DNA of 64,000 nt from Streptomyces pactum (GTDB lineage Bacteria; Actinomycetota; Actinomycetes; Streptomycetales; Streptomycetaceae), in contig NZ_JACYXC010000001.1 of assembly GCF_016031615.1 (NCBI RefSeq), positions 124,001 to 188,000 on the forward strand. Reading direction: 5' to 3'. The notes under the pieces are model-generated. The model was not told where the DNA came from. It ran no database searches and saw only the letters and a list, made by a program, of their open reading frames with translations. The position numbers and the translations under genes are program-made. Below are positions 1 to 8,492 of this stretch, piece by piece; the first letter of the stretch is position 1; each line of letters opens with the position of its first letter.

Positions 1-1
1 T

Positions 2-253
2 GAGCCGGGGCTGCACCGGCCGTACCGCACCCCCGGCGGCGCGGTGACCTCGTCGGTGGCCCTGGTGCTGGCCTGTGCCGCGCTGGTGGCCACCTTCCTG
101 GTGGACCGGGACGCGGCGTTCATCGCGCTGGGGGTGTACGGGGTGGCGCTGGTGTACTTCGCCGTGTACAGCCGTCACCGGCTGGTCGCCGTCGCGCCCG
201 AGGAGGAGTTCGCGGCACTCGCTGCGGCCGAGGCGGAGCTGGCCCGCGACTGA
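2..253 (+). CDS. C-terminal end of an amino-acid/ethanolamine-type permease (partial)
   Basis: An open frame enters from the left edge and ends at 253, so only the last 83 codons are present. The fragment starts EPGLHRPYRTPGG, a loop typical of the APC superfamily. Two hydrophobic spans follow, then a charged tail rich in Glu and Ala after SRHRLVAV. This pattern matches the last two membrane helices and cytosolic tail of ethanolamine/amino-acid permeases. A GTG at 44 is an internal codon, not a start, because the similarity continues upstream of it. The substrate cannot be decided from the tail alone. Confidence 0.65.
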   Translation, partial: EPGLHRPYRTPGGAVTSSVALVLACAALVATFLVDRDAAFIALGVYGVALVYFAVYSRHRLVAVAPEEEFAALAAAEAELARD

Positions 254-620
254 CCGACGCCCTCGGGGGGTTGTTCCCGCGGAGGCTGTTTCCGCGGCCG
301 CAGACCTCCGGACCGCGGCGCGGGCCCGTGCCACCACCGCGATCACCTCGTCCGTCGGCACCGGACCCCGCCGGCGCGGGTCCGCACCGGCGGCGGTGCC
401 GGCGCGGCGGAGGGCCGCCCGGCCCGGCGGCACCCGTCTTCCGCGGGCCGGGCGCGAGCGGCGGCACCGTCCCGGACGGCACAAGCCCTGCCGCCGCCCC
501 TTCGGACCGGCGGACCGCGCCGGGCCTCCCGCCGGGCCGGGTGCGGGGGCGCCGTGGTGATCTACGCTGAGGGCCGCGGGGCGGGTTCCCGCGACACGGG
601 GACGGTCACGAGGGGTCTGG
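254..620. other. Non-coding spacer upstream of the two-component genes
   Basis: About 370 bases of very GC-rich sequence with no open frame of credible codon use. It must hold the promoter of the downstream two-component pair. A TACGCT hexamer near 562-567 is the only -10-like element I see, and it has no convincing -35 partner. Confidence 0.4.
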
Positions 621-1313
621 TTGAGCGCGCGGATACTGGTCGTCGAGGACGACGTCAAACAGGCGCGGCTGATACGGATATATCTGGAACGCGAAGGGCA
701 CGCGGTCCGGACGGTCGGGGACGGCCGGACCGCGATCGATCAGGCCAGGGCGTCGCGGCCGGACCTGATCGTGCTCGACGTGATGCTCCCCCACGTCGAC
801 GGGCTGGACGTGTGCCGTGTGCTGCGTGCCGAGTCCCGGGTACCGATCCTGCTGCTGACCGCGCGCAGCACGGAGGAGGACCTGCTGTTCGGGCTGGACC
901 TGGGTGCCGACGACTACATGACCAAGCCGTACAGTCCGCGGGAGCTGACCGCGCGGGTACGGGCGCTGCTGCGCCGGGCCCAGGGGGCCGGGGCGCCCGC
1001 GCCGGAGGTGTTCCGGGTCGGGGGCCTGGAGATCGACACCGCTCGTTTCGAGGTCACCGTGGCGGGAGTGCCGGTGCCGTTGACCGTCAAGGAGTTCGGC
1101 ATCCTGGCGGTGCTCGCCGGAGAGCCGGGGCGGGTGTTCACCCGGGCCCAGATCATCGACCGGGTGTTCGGGTTCGATCGGGATGTCCTGGAGCGCACCG
1201 TGGACGCGCACGTGATGAACCTGCGGCGCAAGCTGGAGCGCGTTCCCGGCAGCGTCCGCTGTGTGGAGACGGTGTACGGCAGGGGCTACCGACTGATGGA
1301 CGGCGGGCGATGA
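621..1313 (+). CDS. OmpR/PhoB-family DNA-binding response regulator
   Basis: A 230-residue protein with an N-terminal receiver domain and a C-terminal winged helix. The acidic pair is at residues 10-11, the phospho-acceptor Asp53 lies in VLDVML, the switch Thr is at residue 80 and the conserved Lys102 lies in TKPYSP. The last 100 residues have the trans_reg_C pattern (VPLTVKEFGILAVLA, then VDAHVMNLRRKL and YGRGYRL). The start is TTG, chosen because AGGGG at 611-615 sits correctly before it and the receiver strand begins at once. Its stop overlaps the start of the kinase gene (ATGA), so the two are translationally coupled. It lies tail to tail with an ABC export operon whose upstream region carries 11-bp phased repeats, so control of that operon is a reasonable inference. 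Confidence 0.93.
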   Translation: MSARILVVEDDVKQARLIRIYLEREGHAVRTVGDGRTAIDQARASRPDLIVLDVMLPHVDGLDVCRVLRAESRVPILLLTARSTEEDLLFGLDLGADDYMTKPYSPRELTARVRALLRRAQGAGAPAPEVFRVGGLEIDTARFEVTVAGVPVPLTVKEFGILAVLAGEPGRVFTRAQIIDRVFGFDRDVLERTVDAHVMNLRRKLERVPGSVRCVETVYGRGYRLMDGGR

Positions 1314-2953
1314 GCTTCCGGCTGCGGGTGCTGGTGCTGGTGCTGTTCGTCGCGGTCGCCGCGACGGCGGCCACCGCGTGGCTGACGCTCCGTCAGGTCA
1401 CCCAGCAGGCGCGTGAGTCGGTTGCCGTCGGGCAGCAGGAGGTGTCCCGGATCACCGAGGAGCTGCGCGCGTACGGGCTCACGCACGGCACCTGGGACGG
1501 GGTCTCCGGCACCGTGGCCGAGCTGGCCGGGGCCACCGGGCAGCGGGTCCGGGTCGTCACCGTGGACGAGGACGTGCTGCTGGCCGACTCCGACGCGCTG
1601 GCCGGCCGCACCCCGCGGAAGGCCGGCACCCGGCCCCCGGTCGTGGTCGACCCGCGACCGGGTCTGCGCCTGCCGGCCGAGGCGGTCGGCAGGCGCGGGG
1701 CCAAGCACACGGTCGTCGCCCTGGGGACCCACCGCCGGGAAGCGGCGTACGCGGCGTGCCTGACCAGGGCGGGGGCCCAGGTGCGGGTCCGTACCGACGA
1801 ACTGGGCGTCCCGCGGGTCACCTCCCCGGCCGGACACGGTCCGGCCGCCGCGGCGTCGTGCGCCCGCCCCGAATGGGCCGGGCGGGCGGCCCAGGAGGAC
1901 AGCGCCGCCGTGGACCGGTGCGGCTCCGGTCCACGGCCCTGGTCCCGGGCGTGCCTGGAACGCGTGTTCCAGCAGCGGGCCGCGCGGGCCGCCCCGCCCC
2001 GGCTCCAGGTCCACATCGGTGCCCTGGACGAGACCCCGGCCGGGCTGTCGGCCGCTCCGACGGTGGCCGTCGCGGTGGGCGTGGCCGCCGTGGTGATCGC
2101 CGGTGCCCTGCTGCTGAGCCGGACGGTGCTGCGCCCGGTCCGCGCGCTGACCGGGGCCGCCCGCGGTCTGGGGGAAGGGGACCTGGAGCGCCGGGTTCCG
2201 GTCGCGGGCCGGGACGAGATCGCCGTGCTCGGCCGGGCCTTCAACCGGATGGCCGGGTCCCTGCAGGCCGCAGAGGAGCGCCAGCGCCGGCTGGTGAGCG
2301 ACATCGCCCACGAGCTGCGGACGCCGCTGGCGAACCTCCGCGGCTATCTGGAGGCGCTGCGCGACGGTGTGGTGGAGCCGGACGCCGAGCTGCTGGACTC
2401 CCTGTACGAGGAGACGATGCTCCAGCAGCGGATCATCGACGACCTGCAGGACCTGGCACTGGCCGAGGCCGGCGCGCTGACCTACCACCGCACCGACGTC
2501 GATGTCCGTGAGCTGCTGGAGACCTGCCGCACCGCGCACCGTCCCCAGGCGGAGGCGGCCGGGGTCGCACTGCTGGTGGCGGCGCCGGAACCGGCCTCGG
2601 TACGAGCCGATCCCGACCGGCTCCGCCAGGCGATCGGGAACCTGGTCTCCAACGCGCTGCGGGCGACGGCCGCCGGCGGCACCGTGACCCTGGCCCTGGT
2701 GCCGCACGGGGAGCTGGTCATCGTTCAGGTACGGGACACCGGCACCGGCATACCGGCCGAGGACCTGCCGCACCTGTTCGACCGGTTCTGGCGGGCCGAC
2801 GCGGCACGGGGACGGGCCACCGGCGGCAGCGGTCTCGGACTGTCCATCGCCCGCCAGATCATCCTCGACCACCGGGGCACCATCGACGTGGAGAGCACCG
2901 TGGGAGCCGGCACGACCTTCACCATCGTGCTGACCGCGGGGGGTTCCGGCTGA
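1310..2953 (+). CDS. Membrane sensor histidine kinase, HAMP-HisKA-HATPase
   Basis: A 547-residue kinase whose ATG overlaps the response-regulator stop. Membrane segment 1 is at about residues 5-25. A roughly 220-residue extracytoplasmic sensor follows, then membrane segment 2 near 245-265 and a HAMP linker. HisKA has the phospho-accepting His334 in SDIAHELRTPL. The ATP-binding domain shows NLVSNALRA (N box), DTGTGIP (G1), FDRFWR (F box) and GSGLGL (G2). All catalytic motifs are intact. The sensor loop contains several Cys residues (AACLTR, SCARPEW, DRCGSG, ACLERV), which could form disulphides outside the membrane. It should autophosphorylate and pass phosphate to the regulator encoded just upstream. 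Confidence 0.93.
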   Translation: MSFRLRVLVLVLFVAVAATAATAWLTLRQVTQQARESVAVGQQEVSRITEELRAYGLTHGTWDGVSGTVAELAGATGQRVRVVTVDEDVLLADSDALAGRTPRKAGTRPPVVVDPRPGLRLPAEAVGRRGAKHTVVALGTHRREAAYAACLTRAGAQVRVRTDELGVPRVTSPAGHGPAAAASCARPEWAGRAAQEDSAAVDRCGSGPRPWSRACLERVFQQRAARAAPPRLQVHIGALDETPAGLSAAPTVAVAVGVAAVVIAGALLLSRTVLRPVRALTGAARGLGEGDLERRVPVAGRDEIAVLGRAFNRMAGSLQAAEERQRRLVSDIAHELRTPLANLRGYLEALRDGVVEPDAELLDSLYEETMLQQRIIDDLQDLALAEAGALTYHRTDVDVRELLETCRTAHRPQAEAAGVALLVAAPEPASVRADPDRLRQAIGNLVSNALRATAAGGTVTLALVPHGELVIVQVRDTGTGIPAEDLPHLFDRFWRADAARGRATGGSGLGLSIARQIILDHRGTIDVESTVGAGTTFTIVLTAGGSG

Positions 2954-3348
2954 CGCGCCGCCCGGCCCTGCCCCGGCCGGGCCGGGGCCGGGGCCGGGCC
3001 GGGGCCGACACCCGCCCTTGCGCGTTCCCCGTCCCGGGCCGGACCGGGCGCCCCTGACCCCGGCCGGCGCCCCGGCGTGGGCCGGGTCGGTGGGCGCCCG
3101 ACCGGTCCGGTGGCCCGACGCACCCGGGGCCGGGCCCGCAGCCGGTGCACCCCCGCGCCCGGCGCACGCCCGCGATGCGGCACACCGGCGGCCCGGCCGG
3201 GGCCGGCCTCCCGCCCGTTCCCGGCACGTCCGGTCCGACGGGGGCCCATGGCCCCGTACCGCACCGGCGGCCCGGCAGGGGGGCAAGGATCGGGTGCCCA
3301 CCGGATCCCGGCGCGGCCCGGCCGGGTGCCCCGTCCGCCGGCCGCACC

Positions 3349-3584
3349 GTCGGCCCGACCGCACCGGTGAAGGCCGGTGCGGCCGGGAACCGGCGGGCAC
3401 CTCGGCGGGAGCCCGGCGCCCGGGCGGATCCTCATGTCACCGGCCGGTGCCGCCCGTCGGCCCGGCCGCACCGGTGGCCTGTGCCGGCCCGGCAGCCGGC
3501 GAGCATCCCCGGCCCGGGCCCCACCCCGTGCGGACCCCTCATGGGCCGTTCGGCGGCCTGCCCGTCGGTCCGGCCGCACCGGTG
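3349..3584. repeat. Degenerate tandem repeat, period about 107 bp, in a 640-bp convergent spacer
   Basis: The 2954-3592 spacer between the kinase gene and the ABC permease holds no gene. Near-identical 21-bp words (core CCGCACCGGTG) start at 3349, 3456 and 3564, which is 107 and 108 bp apart. The DNA between them is also alignable: CCGGCGAGC follows the second and third words, and a CTCATG segment precedes them. The last unit runs into the 3' end of the permease gene. The array is probably an old tandem amplification of that gene end. A GGCCGGG-rich run at about 2970-3005 may act as a terminator. Confidence 0.5.
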
Positions 3585-3592
3585 GCCGTCCG

Positions 3593-4834
3593 TCAGGGGC
3601 CGGCGAGCGCCTCGGCCGGGGCCATCCGTCCGGCCCGGACCGCCGGGTAGAGTCCGGCGAGCGCGCCGATGAGGAGGGTCACGCCCACCCCGGCCGCGGT
3701 GGCCCACACCGGTACCTGGGTGGGCCAGCCCCGCGCCGTCGCGTAGGCACCGGTGATACCGGTGCCCAGCACGGTGCCGCCGAGGCCGCCGAGCGCGGAG
3801 AGCAGCAGCGCCTCGGTGACGAACTGCCCGCGGATCTGCCCACTGGTGGCGCCCAGGGCCCGGCGCAGGCCGATCTCCGGCCGGCGTTCGAGCACCGAGA
3901 TGACCATGGTGTTGCCCACGCCGACGCCGCCCACGATCAGTGCGACACCGCCCAGACCGAGCAGCAGTCCGGTCAGCGCGGACTCGGCGGCCTCCCGCGC
4001 GGCGAGGGCGTCCGAGGGCCGGGACACCACCACGGCGGACGGCTTCTCCGGGTGGACCGTCGCCGCCAGCACCCCCCGCACGGCCTTGACCTGGCTGTCC
4101 TCCGCCCGGACGTAGAGGGTCGACGGATGCCCGTCGAAGGCCAGGTACGCTCGGGCCGCGGACCAGCCGACCAGCGCCGCGTTGTCGAGTTCCGGGGCCA
4201 GCGGCGCCGGCTCCAGCACGCCGACCAGGGAGAACCAGGTGTCCCCCAGCCGCAGCCGGATGCCCGGGGTGTGGACGTCCAGCCGCCTTGCCGCCTCCGC
4301 GCCCAGGACCACCGTCGGGTACTCCTCGGTGGCCGTGCCGAGCCACCGGCCGGTACGGACCCGGCCGCCCACCGCGGGGAGCAGTCCGTGTCCCGCGGCG
4401 AGGACCTCCACGCTGCTGGTGCGGCCGATCGGTATGTGTTCGTTGCGGTAGACCTTGGCGCTGTCCACCGCCCCGGTCGCCGCGGCCTGCCGGACCGGGC
4501 CGATGCGCCGGATCGAGGTCACCGCTTCCTTGGGCAACCGGGCCGACGCGCCGTCGGCGGACTCCTCGGGGGCGGCCCGCAGCACATTGGTCCCCAGTTC
4601 GTCGAGCTTGCGGTCCACCTCGGACCGGCCGGAGGCGGAGATGCCGACGACGGCGACCATCGCGGCGACGCCGATCGCGATGCCCAGTGCGGAGAGGAAC
4701 ACCCGCAGCGGGCGGGTGCGCAGACCGGTGCTGCCCAGGCGGATCACGTCGGCCGGGCGCAGCCGGGCGGGGCGCAGCCGCCCGGGCGCCCGGCCACGGC
4801 GCTTCCCGGGGCGGTTCCCCGGGGTGCGCCTCAC
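3593..4834 (-). CDS. ABC transporter permease, MacB/FtsX-like
   Basis: A 413-residue protein with the MacB arrangement. A first membrane helix lies at about residues 43-65 (LSALGIAIGVAAMVAVVGIS). A periplasmic-core-like extracytoplasmic domain of some 220 residues follows, then three helices at about 285-310, 330-360 and 375-398. The signature GLRRALGATSGQIRGQF before helix 3 and the GLYPAVRAGRMAPAEAL tail are hallmarks of the FtsX superfamily. The start overlaps the stop of the ATPase gene by four bases. It is the last gene of a lipoprotein-adaptor-ATPase-permease operon. Such tripartite systems extrude antibiotics, peptides or lipids, or act as mechanotransmitters. The substrate is unknown. 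Confidence 0.92.
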   Translation of the reverse strand: MRRTPGNRPGKRRGRAPGRLRPARLRPADVIRLGSTGLRTRPLRVFLSALGIAIGVAAMVAVVGISASGRSEVDRKLDELGTNVLRAAPEESADGASARLPKEAVTSIRRIGPVRQAAATGAVDSAKVYRNEHIPIGRTSSVEVLAAGHGLLPAVGGRVRTGRWLGTATEEYPTVVLGAEAARRLDVHTPGIRLRLGDTWFSLVGVLEPAPLAPELDNAALVGWSAARAYLAFDGHPSTLYVRAEDSQVKAVRGVLAATVHPEKPSAVVVSRPSDALAAREAAESALTGLLLGLGGVALIVGGVGVGNTMVISVLERRPEIGLRRALGATSGQIRGQFVTEALLLSALGGLGGTVLGTGITGAYATARGWPTQVPVWATAAGVGVTLLIGALAGLYPAVRAGRMAPAEALAGP

Positions 4835-5550
4835 CGGTCGCTCCCCGCGGCCGCCACCGGGTGCGGCGGGCGGGGTGCGGGGCCGCTGTCGGCGACGATG
4901 CGGCCGTCACGCATCTCGACCCGGCGGTCGAACGTCGCCGCCATCGCGCGGTCGTGGGTGATGACCACCACCGTGGTACCGGCCGCGTGCAGTTCCCTCA
5001 GGAGCGCGAGCACCGCCGCCCCGGCGGCCGAGTCCAGGTTGCCGGTGGGCTCGTCGGCGAGCAGCAGGACCGGCTCACCGATCACCGCGCGCGCGATCGC
5101 CACCCGCTGCCGTTCGCCACCGGACAGCTGATGCGGGAGGTGATGGGTCCGCCGGGCGAGCCCGACCCGCTCCAGTGCCGCCGCGGCCCGGCGACGACGC
5201 TCCCGCAGCGGCACGCCCGCGTAGACCGCCCCGTCCGCCACGGTGTCCAGAACCGGTGTGCCCACCGCGAGGTGGAACTGCTGGAAGACGAAACCGATGC
5301 GCTGGGCGCGCAGTGCGGAGACCTCGCGGTCGCTGAGCTCGGCGACCGCGTGGCCGTCGATGGTGACCCGGCCGGCCGAGGGCCGGTCCAGCGTCCCCAT
5401 CAGGTGCAGCATGCTCGACTTGCCGGAGCCGGACGGGCCGACCACGGCGACCAGCTCGCCGTAGCCGATCCGCAGGTCCACCTCGCGGACGGCCGCCACA
5501 CCGCCGGGGTAGGTCTTGCCGACCCCTTCGAACACGGCGACATCACTCAC
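4831..5550 (-). CDS. ABC transporter ATP-binding protein, MacB/LolD type
   Basis: A 239-residue ATPase with all nucleotide-binding motifs: Walker A GPSGSGKSS at residues 38-46, Q-loop FVFQQFHL, signature LSGGERQR from residue 142, Walker B VLLLADEPTG and an H-loop in VVITHDRAM. The LHLMGTLDRP sequence after Walker A is typical of the MacB/LolD subfamily. The GTG start overlaps the adaptor stop (GTGA), and its own stop overlaps the permease start. It would power the permease encoded downstream. Confidence 0.95.
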   Translation of the reverse strand: MSDVAVFEGVGKTYPGGVAAVREVDLRIGYGELVAVVGPSGSGKSSMLHLMGTLDRPSAGRVTIDGHAVAELSDREVSALRAQRIGFVFQQFHLAVGTPVLDTVADGAVYAGVPLRERRRRAAAALERVGLARRTHHLPHQLSGGERQRVAIARAVIGEPVLLLADEPTGNLDSAAGAAVLALLRELHAAGTTVVVITHDRAMAATFDRRVEMRDGRIVADSGPAPRPPHPVAAAGSDR

Positions 5551-7013
5551 CGCGGGATCCTCACCTTCATGCCTTCGCGGACCCCAGGTCCGCTCACCTC
5601 TACCCTGCCGTCCGCGAACAGGCCGGTCTCCACCGGGACGAAGCGGCCCGGCCCGCCGGTACCGGCGTCACCGGCACCGTCGGCGAGTTCCAGACCGTGG
5701 CCGCCCTCGGCGAGAGCCACCAGCGCCGCGACCGGCACCGTGAGCACGTTCCTCCGTTCCCGGCTGACGTACCGAACGGTGACCGGCCCGCCCTCCAACC
5801 GGCCGAGGGCCTCCTGGTCGGCGAAGGTGACGACGACCTGCACGGTGGCGTTCTCGGCCGCACCGCCGTCGGTGGCCCCGGCTCCCTCCGGAGCGTCTCC
5901 GCGCGCCGGCGCGGCCTCCGTACCGATGCGGGAGACCCTTCCCTTCACCGAACGGCCGTCAGGCAGGTCGACCGTGACCTCGGTGCCGCGTTTCGCCCAG
6001 CCCATGTCCGCGGCCGGCGCGTCCACCACCACCATCCTGGAGGTGCTGGTGTAGGTGAGCGGCTCGCCGCCGGCCTCGGCGCCGACCCGTACGGTGGTGC
6101 CCGCGATCCGCACCGGGCCGGGGGCGTAGACCACGTCCCGGATGCCGACCGTGCCGGTCGGCGGCAGACCCAGGTCCTGCTGCCACCGCTCGACCGCGTC
6201 CGCGGTGAGGGACGAGTAGGTGTCGTCCACGGTGAAGCCGCCGTAGCCCAGGGCCGCCAGGTTCGTCTCGAACTGCTTGACGTCCATGCCGCGCAGCGGT
6301 CCGGCCCCACCGGCCGGGCCGTTGCCGGGCCCGGTTCCTCCGGCCGTGCCGCCGCCGGAACCCGGCCCGTCGGACCGGCCGTCGCCGGGCCCTCCGGTTG
6401 TGCCGCCGTCGGCACCGGGTCCGCCGGCGTCACCCCGGGCGCCGCCGTCACCCGCGCCCCGGGCGTCCGTGCCACCGTCGCCGGAGCCGTCGGCGGGCCG
6501 GGCACCGTCCACGGCCAGCCCCCGGTACATCGGCAGGCTGCCGTAGAACAGCACCACGGGCCGGTCGTCGACGCGCAGCAGCGTCTGGCCGCGCCGCACC
6601 GTGTCGCCCGGCTGGGGCAGCCAGGTCACCGTGCCCTCCGCCCGGACCGGGACGGGGACCTGGGGGCCGTGTCCCAGATTGCCGTCGATCTTCGTCTCGT
6701 CGGTCAGCGTGCCACGGGTGACCCGCGTCGTCCCGCTGCTCCTGCCGCCCGCGCCGTCGGAGTCCGCCTCGTCCCCGCCCAGGCCCAGGGCCCCCGCCAC
6801 CCCGACCGCGGTGGCCACCACCACCACGGCACCGGCGATCAACGGCCCGCGCCTCCGCCACCGGCCGGCGGCCGTTCCCCCCTGTGCGCCGGCCGTGCCC
6901 GCCGGTGCGCCGGCCGGGTCGGTCCGCGCGTCGGTCGTGCTCACCGCGTCGGCCGTGTCAGCGGTCGGCCGCGCCGTCTCCTCGTCGCCCGGTCCCCCGG
7001 TGCTTCTGCTCAT
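5547..7013 (-). CDS. Membrane-fusion (HlyD/RND-type) adaptor with a peptidoglycan-binding domain
   Basis: A 488-residue protein. It has a disordered cytosolic head, one membrane helix (about residues 53-75) and then HlyD/biotinyl-lipoyl-like strands (GTVTWLPQPGDTVRRGQTLLRVDD). An unusual Gly/Asp-rich insert of about 65 residues follows. After it comes a PG_binding_1-like domain (VKQFETNLAALGYGG ... TADAVERWQQDLGLP) and the C-terminal beta-barrel strands. This architecture is common in Gram-positive MacA-like partners of MacB transporters. The ATG at 7013 was chosen because it overlaps the lipoprotein stop and removes an out-of-character basic N-terminal extension. It links the permease to the cell wall. 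Confidence 0.88.
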   Translation of the reverse strand: MSRSTGGPGDEETARPTADTADAVSTTDARTDPAGAPAGTAGAQGGTAAGRWRRRGPLIAGAVVVVATAVGVAGALGLGGDEADSDGAGGRSSGTTRVTRGTLTDETKIDGNLGHGPQVPVPVRAEGTVTWLPQPGDTVRRGQTLLRVDDRPVVLFYGSLPMYRGLAVDGARPADGSGDGGTDARGAGDGGARGDAGGPGADGGTTGGPGDGRSDGPGSGGGTAGGTGPGNGPAGGAGPLRGMDVKQFETNLAALGYGGFTVDDTYSSLTADAVERWQQDLGLPPTGTVGIRDVVYAPGPVRIAGTTVRVGAEAGGEPLTYTSTSRMVVVDAPAADMGWAKRGTEVTVDLPDGRSVKGRVSRIGTEAAPARGDAPEGAGATDGGAAENATVQVVVTFADQEALGRLEGGPVTVRYVSRERRNVLTVPVAALVALAEGGHGLELADGAGDAGTGGPGRFVPVETGLFADGRVEVSGPGVREGMKVRIPR

Positions 7014-7594
7014 CCCTTGCCCGGCCCGGGGTCGGCGGGGAGGCCGATGATGGGGTTGCAGTGCCGGGTGGCGCGCTTGGCCCCGGCCGACGTCTGGTCC
7101 CAGACGACGTCCTCGATCCTGCCGTCCTCGGCGACGTCGGGGAAGTCGGGGGCGCCGTTGTCCTGCATACACTTCGAGAACCGCTTGTTCGTCTCCTTCT
7201 CCCGGGCCGTGAGCTCGGGCTGAAGCAACTTCTCCAGGCTCTCGGGGACGGGCGGGGCCAGATCCGCACACTTCTCCAGGGCCCGCCTGGTCTTGGGATC
7301 GGACTTCACCAGCCTGGCATCGCCCAGGTCCACCCGGCCCTTGGCGTCGGGATCGGGCGCTTCGACGCCCTCCTTCCGCAGGCACGCGACCCACGCGCGC
7401 CGCCCCTCGATGTACTCGGCGAGTTCACCGCGATCGGCCGACCCGCCCTTCGGCGCACCACCGTCCCTGGCGGACGCCACCCCTTGCGTCTCCCCGCCGC
7501 CACCGCATCCGGACAGCGTCAGCGCGGCCGCCCAGACCACTCCGGCCAGCAACACACGGCCCGCCGGACCACGCCGGCCCACACTCATCCTCAT
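7010..7594 (-). CDS. Lipoprotein of the ABC export operon
   Basis: A 194-residue precursor. A signal peptide (MRMSVGRRGPAGRVLLAGV) is followed by the lipobox LTLSGC, so lipidation is expected at the Cys. The mature part is hydrophilic and holds three further Cys residues (WVACLRKEG, EKCADL, SKCMQDNG) in a pattern seen in actinobacterial lipoproteins next to MacAB-like operons. GAGGGG precedes the ATG at 7594; a second ATG six bases on is also possible. It is the first gene of the operon and probably a surface subunit or sensor for the exporter. I cannot name a substrate. Confidence 0.85.
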   Translation of the reverse strand: MRMSVGRRGPAGRVLLAGVVWAAALTLSGCGGGGETQGVASARDGGAPKGGSADRGELAEYIEGRRAWVACLRKEGVEAPDPDAKGRVDLGDARLVKSDPKTRRALEKCADLAPPVPESLEKLLQPELTAREKETNKRFSKCMQDNGAPDFPDVAEDGRIEDVVWDQTSAGAKRATRHCNPIIGLPADPGPGKG

Positions 7595-7670
7595 GACCCC
7601 TCAAACATTCGTGGCTGTCGCGCCCGGTCACTGCCGTGACCGGACACCCAGGAACGTAGGGCGGCCGTCA

Positions 7671-7701
7671 TGAAGAACCGATGAAGAACCCTTCAAGAAC
7701 C
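7671..7701 (-). promoter_or_regulatory. Three direct repeats with an exact 11-bp period, candidate response-regulator operator
   Basis: Read on the minus strand the sequence gives GGTTCTTGA, GGTTCTTCA and GGTTCTTCA at 7701-7693, 7690-7682 and 7679-7671. The period is exactly 11 bp. One-turn spacing of direct repeats is the classic binding pattern of OmpR/PhoB regulators, including the streptomycete PhoP box. The block lies 77-107 bp upstream of the lipoprotein start. A TACGTT -10-like hexamer lies between the repeats and the gene, and a CGGTCAC/GTGACCG inverted repeat (7625-7642) is closer to the start. The linked regulator at 621 is the natural candidate ligand. Confidence 0.65.
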
Positions 7702-7988
7702 CGGGCGCCGGCAGCACACGGCCCACCGACGGATCCGCACCGGACCTCCGTGGAACACCTCCGGCCGGCGGCGCGCGGCCCGGCGTGCACCGTCCCGGCC
7801 GCCGGCACGCACAGGCCCAAGGCCGGGGCAGGGCGGGCGTGGTCCGACGCGGGAACCGGCGGAAACCCGGTGGCGTCCCTCACCGGCGGGGCACCGGCAG
7901 CCGCGAGCGGTGGGCCACCGGTCCGGACCCGCAGCCGGAACGGAACCCGCCCGGCTACCACCTGGCGTGAGTGGACGAAGGAGACGCG

Positions 7989-8150
7989 ATGCCGGAGGAG
8001 CCGACGTGGCCGGAACTGATGCTGGCCTTCCTCATCCTGGCCGCGGTGCCCACCGCCGTCGGAGGGGCCGTGGTCCTCACCTTCGTCGGACTGGCGGTGT
8101 GGATCACCGCCCAGGTGCGTAGACGCCGGCGGCCACGCTCCGACGACTGA
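7989..8150 (+). CDS. Small membrane protein, 53 aa
   Basis: A short frame reading MPEEPTWPELMLAFLILAAV, then a second hydrophobic stretch (GGAVVLTFVGLAVWITAQ) and a basic tail RRRRRPRSDD. AAGGAG at 7979-7984 is correctly spaced before the ATG. The two hydrophobic segments and positive tail suggest a hairpin in the membrane with the tail inside. Function unknown; no family recognised. The region between it and the lipoprotein gene otherwise holds only the regulatory repeats. Confidence 0.6.
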   Translation: MPEEPTWPELMLAFLILAAVPTAVGGAVVLTFVGLAVWITAQVRRRRRPRSDD

Positions 8151-8492
8151 CGATGCGCGCCGCCCGGAACGGCTCGCCTGTCGCGGCCGCGTGACCGTCG
8201 GCACGGTACGCACCGTCCACGGCGTCCCCCGGTTCGATGCGCTCCCGCCCGGGCGGGCCGGGAGCGGAGGTGCTGCGGACGGGCGGAGCGGGGCGCCGGG
8301 TTCCTTCCGGGCCGGGCCGCGGCCGGGGCGGCCCGGGTCCCGCGGGGCGTGGGCGGTCCGGCGCGTGTCAGATGCCGGGGCCGGGTCCGTGCTGCACCTG
8401 CACGGCGCCGGGTTCGCAGGCGGGCCCCGAGCCGGTCCCGGCCCCGCCGGCGCCTCCGTGCCTCGGGCGGGTGGCGCCGGTCGCGGCCGGTG
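8151..8492. other. Non-coding spacer
   Basis: About 340 bases between the small membrane protein and the convergent membrane protein gene. I see no credible gene and no hairpin that stands out from the GC background. Confidence 0.4.

Noticed and set aside
3377..5131. A 584-codon plus-strand frame across the ABC permease and ATPase genes
   Set aside because: It covers the antisense of two genes with full ABC motifs and has no motif of its own.
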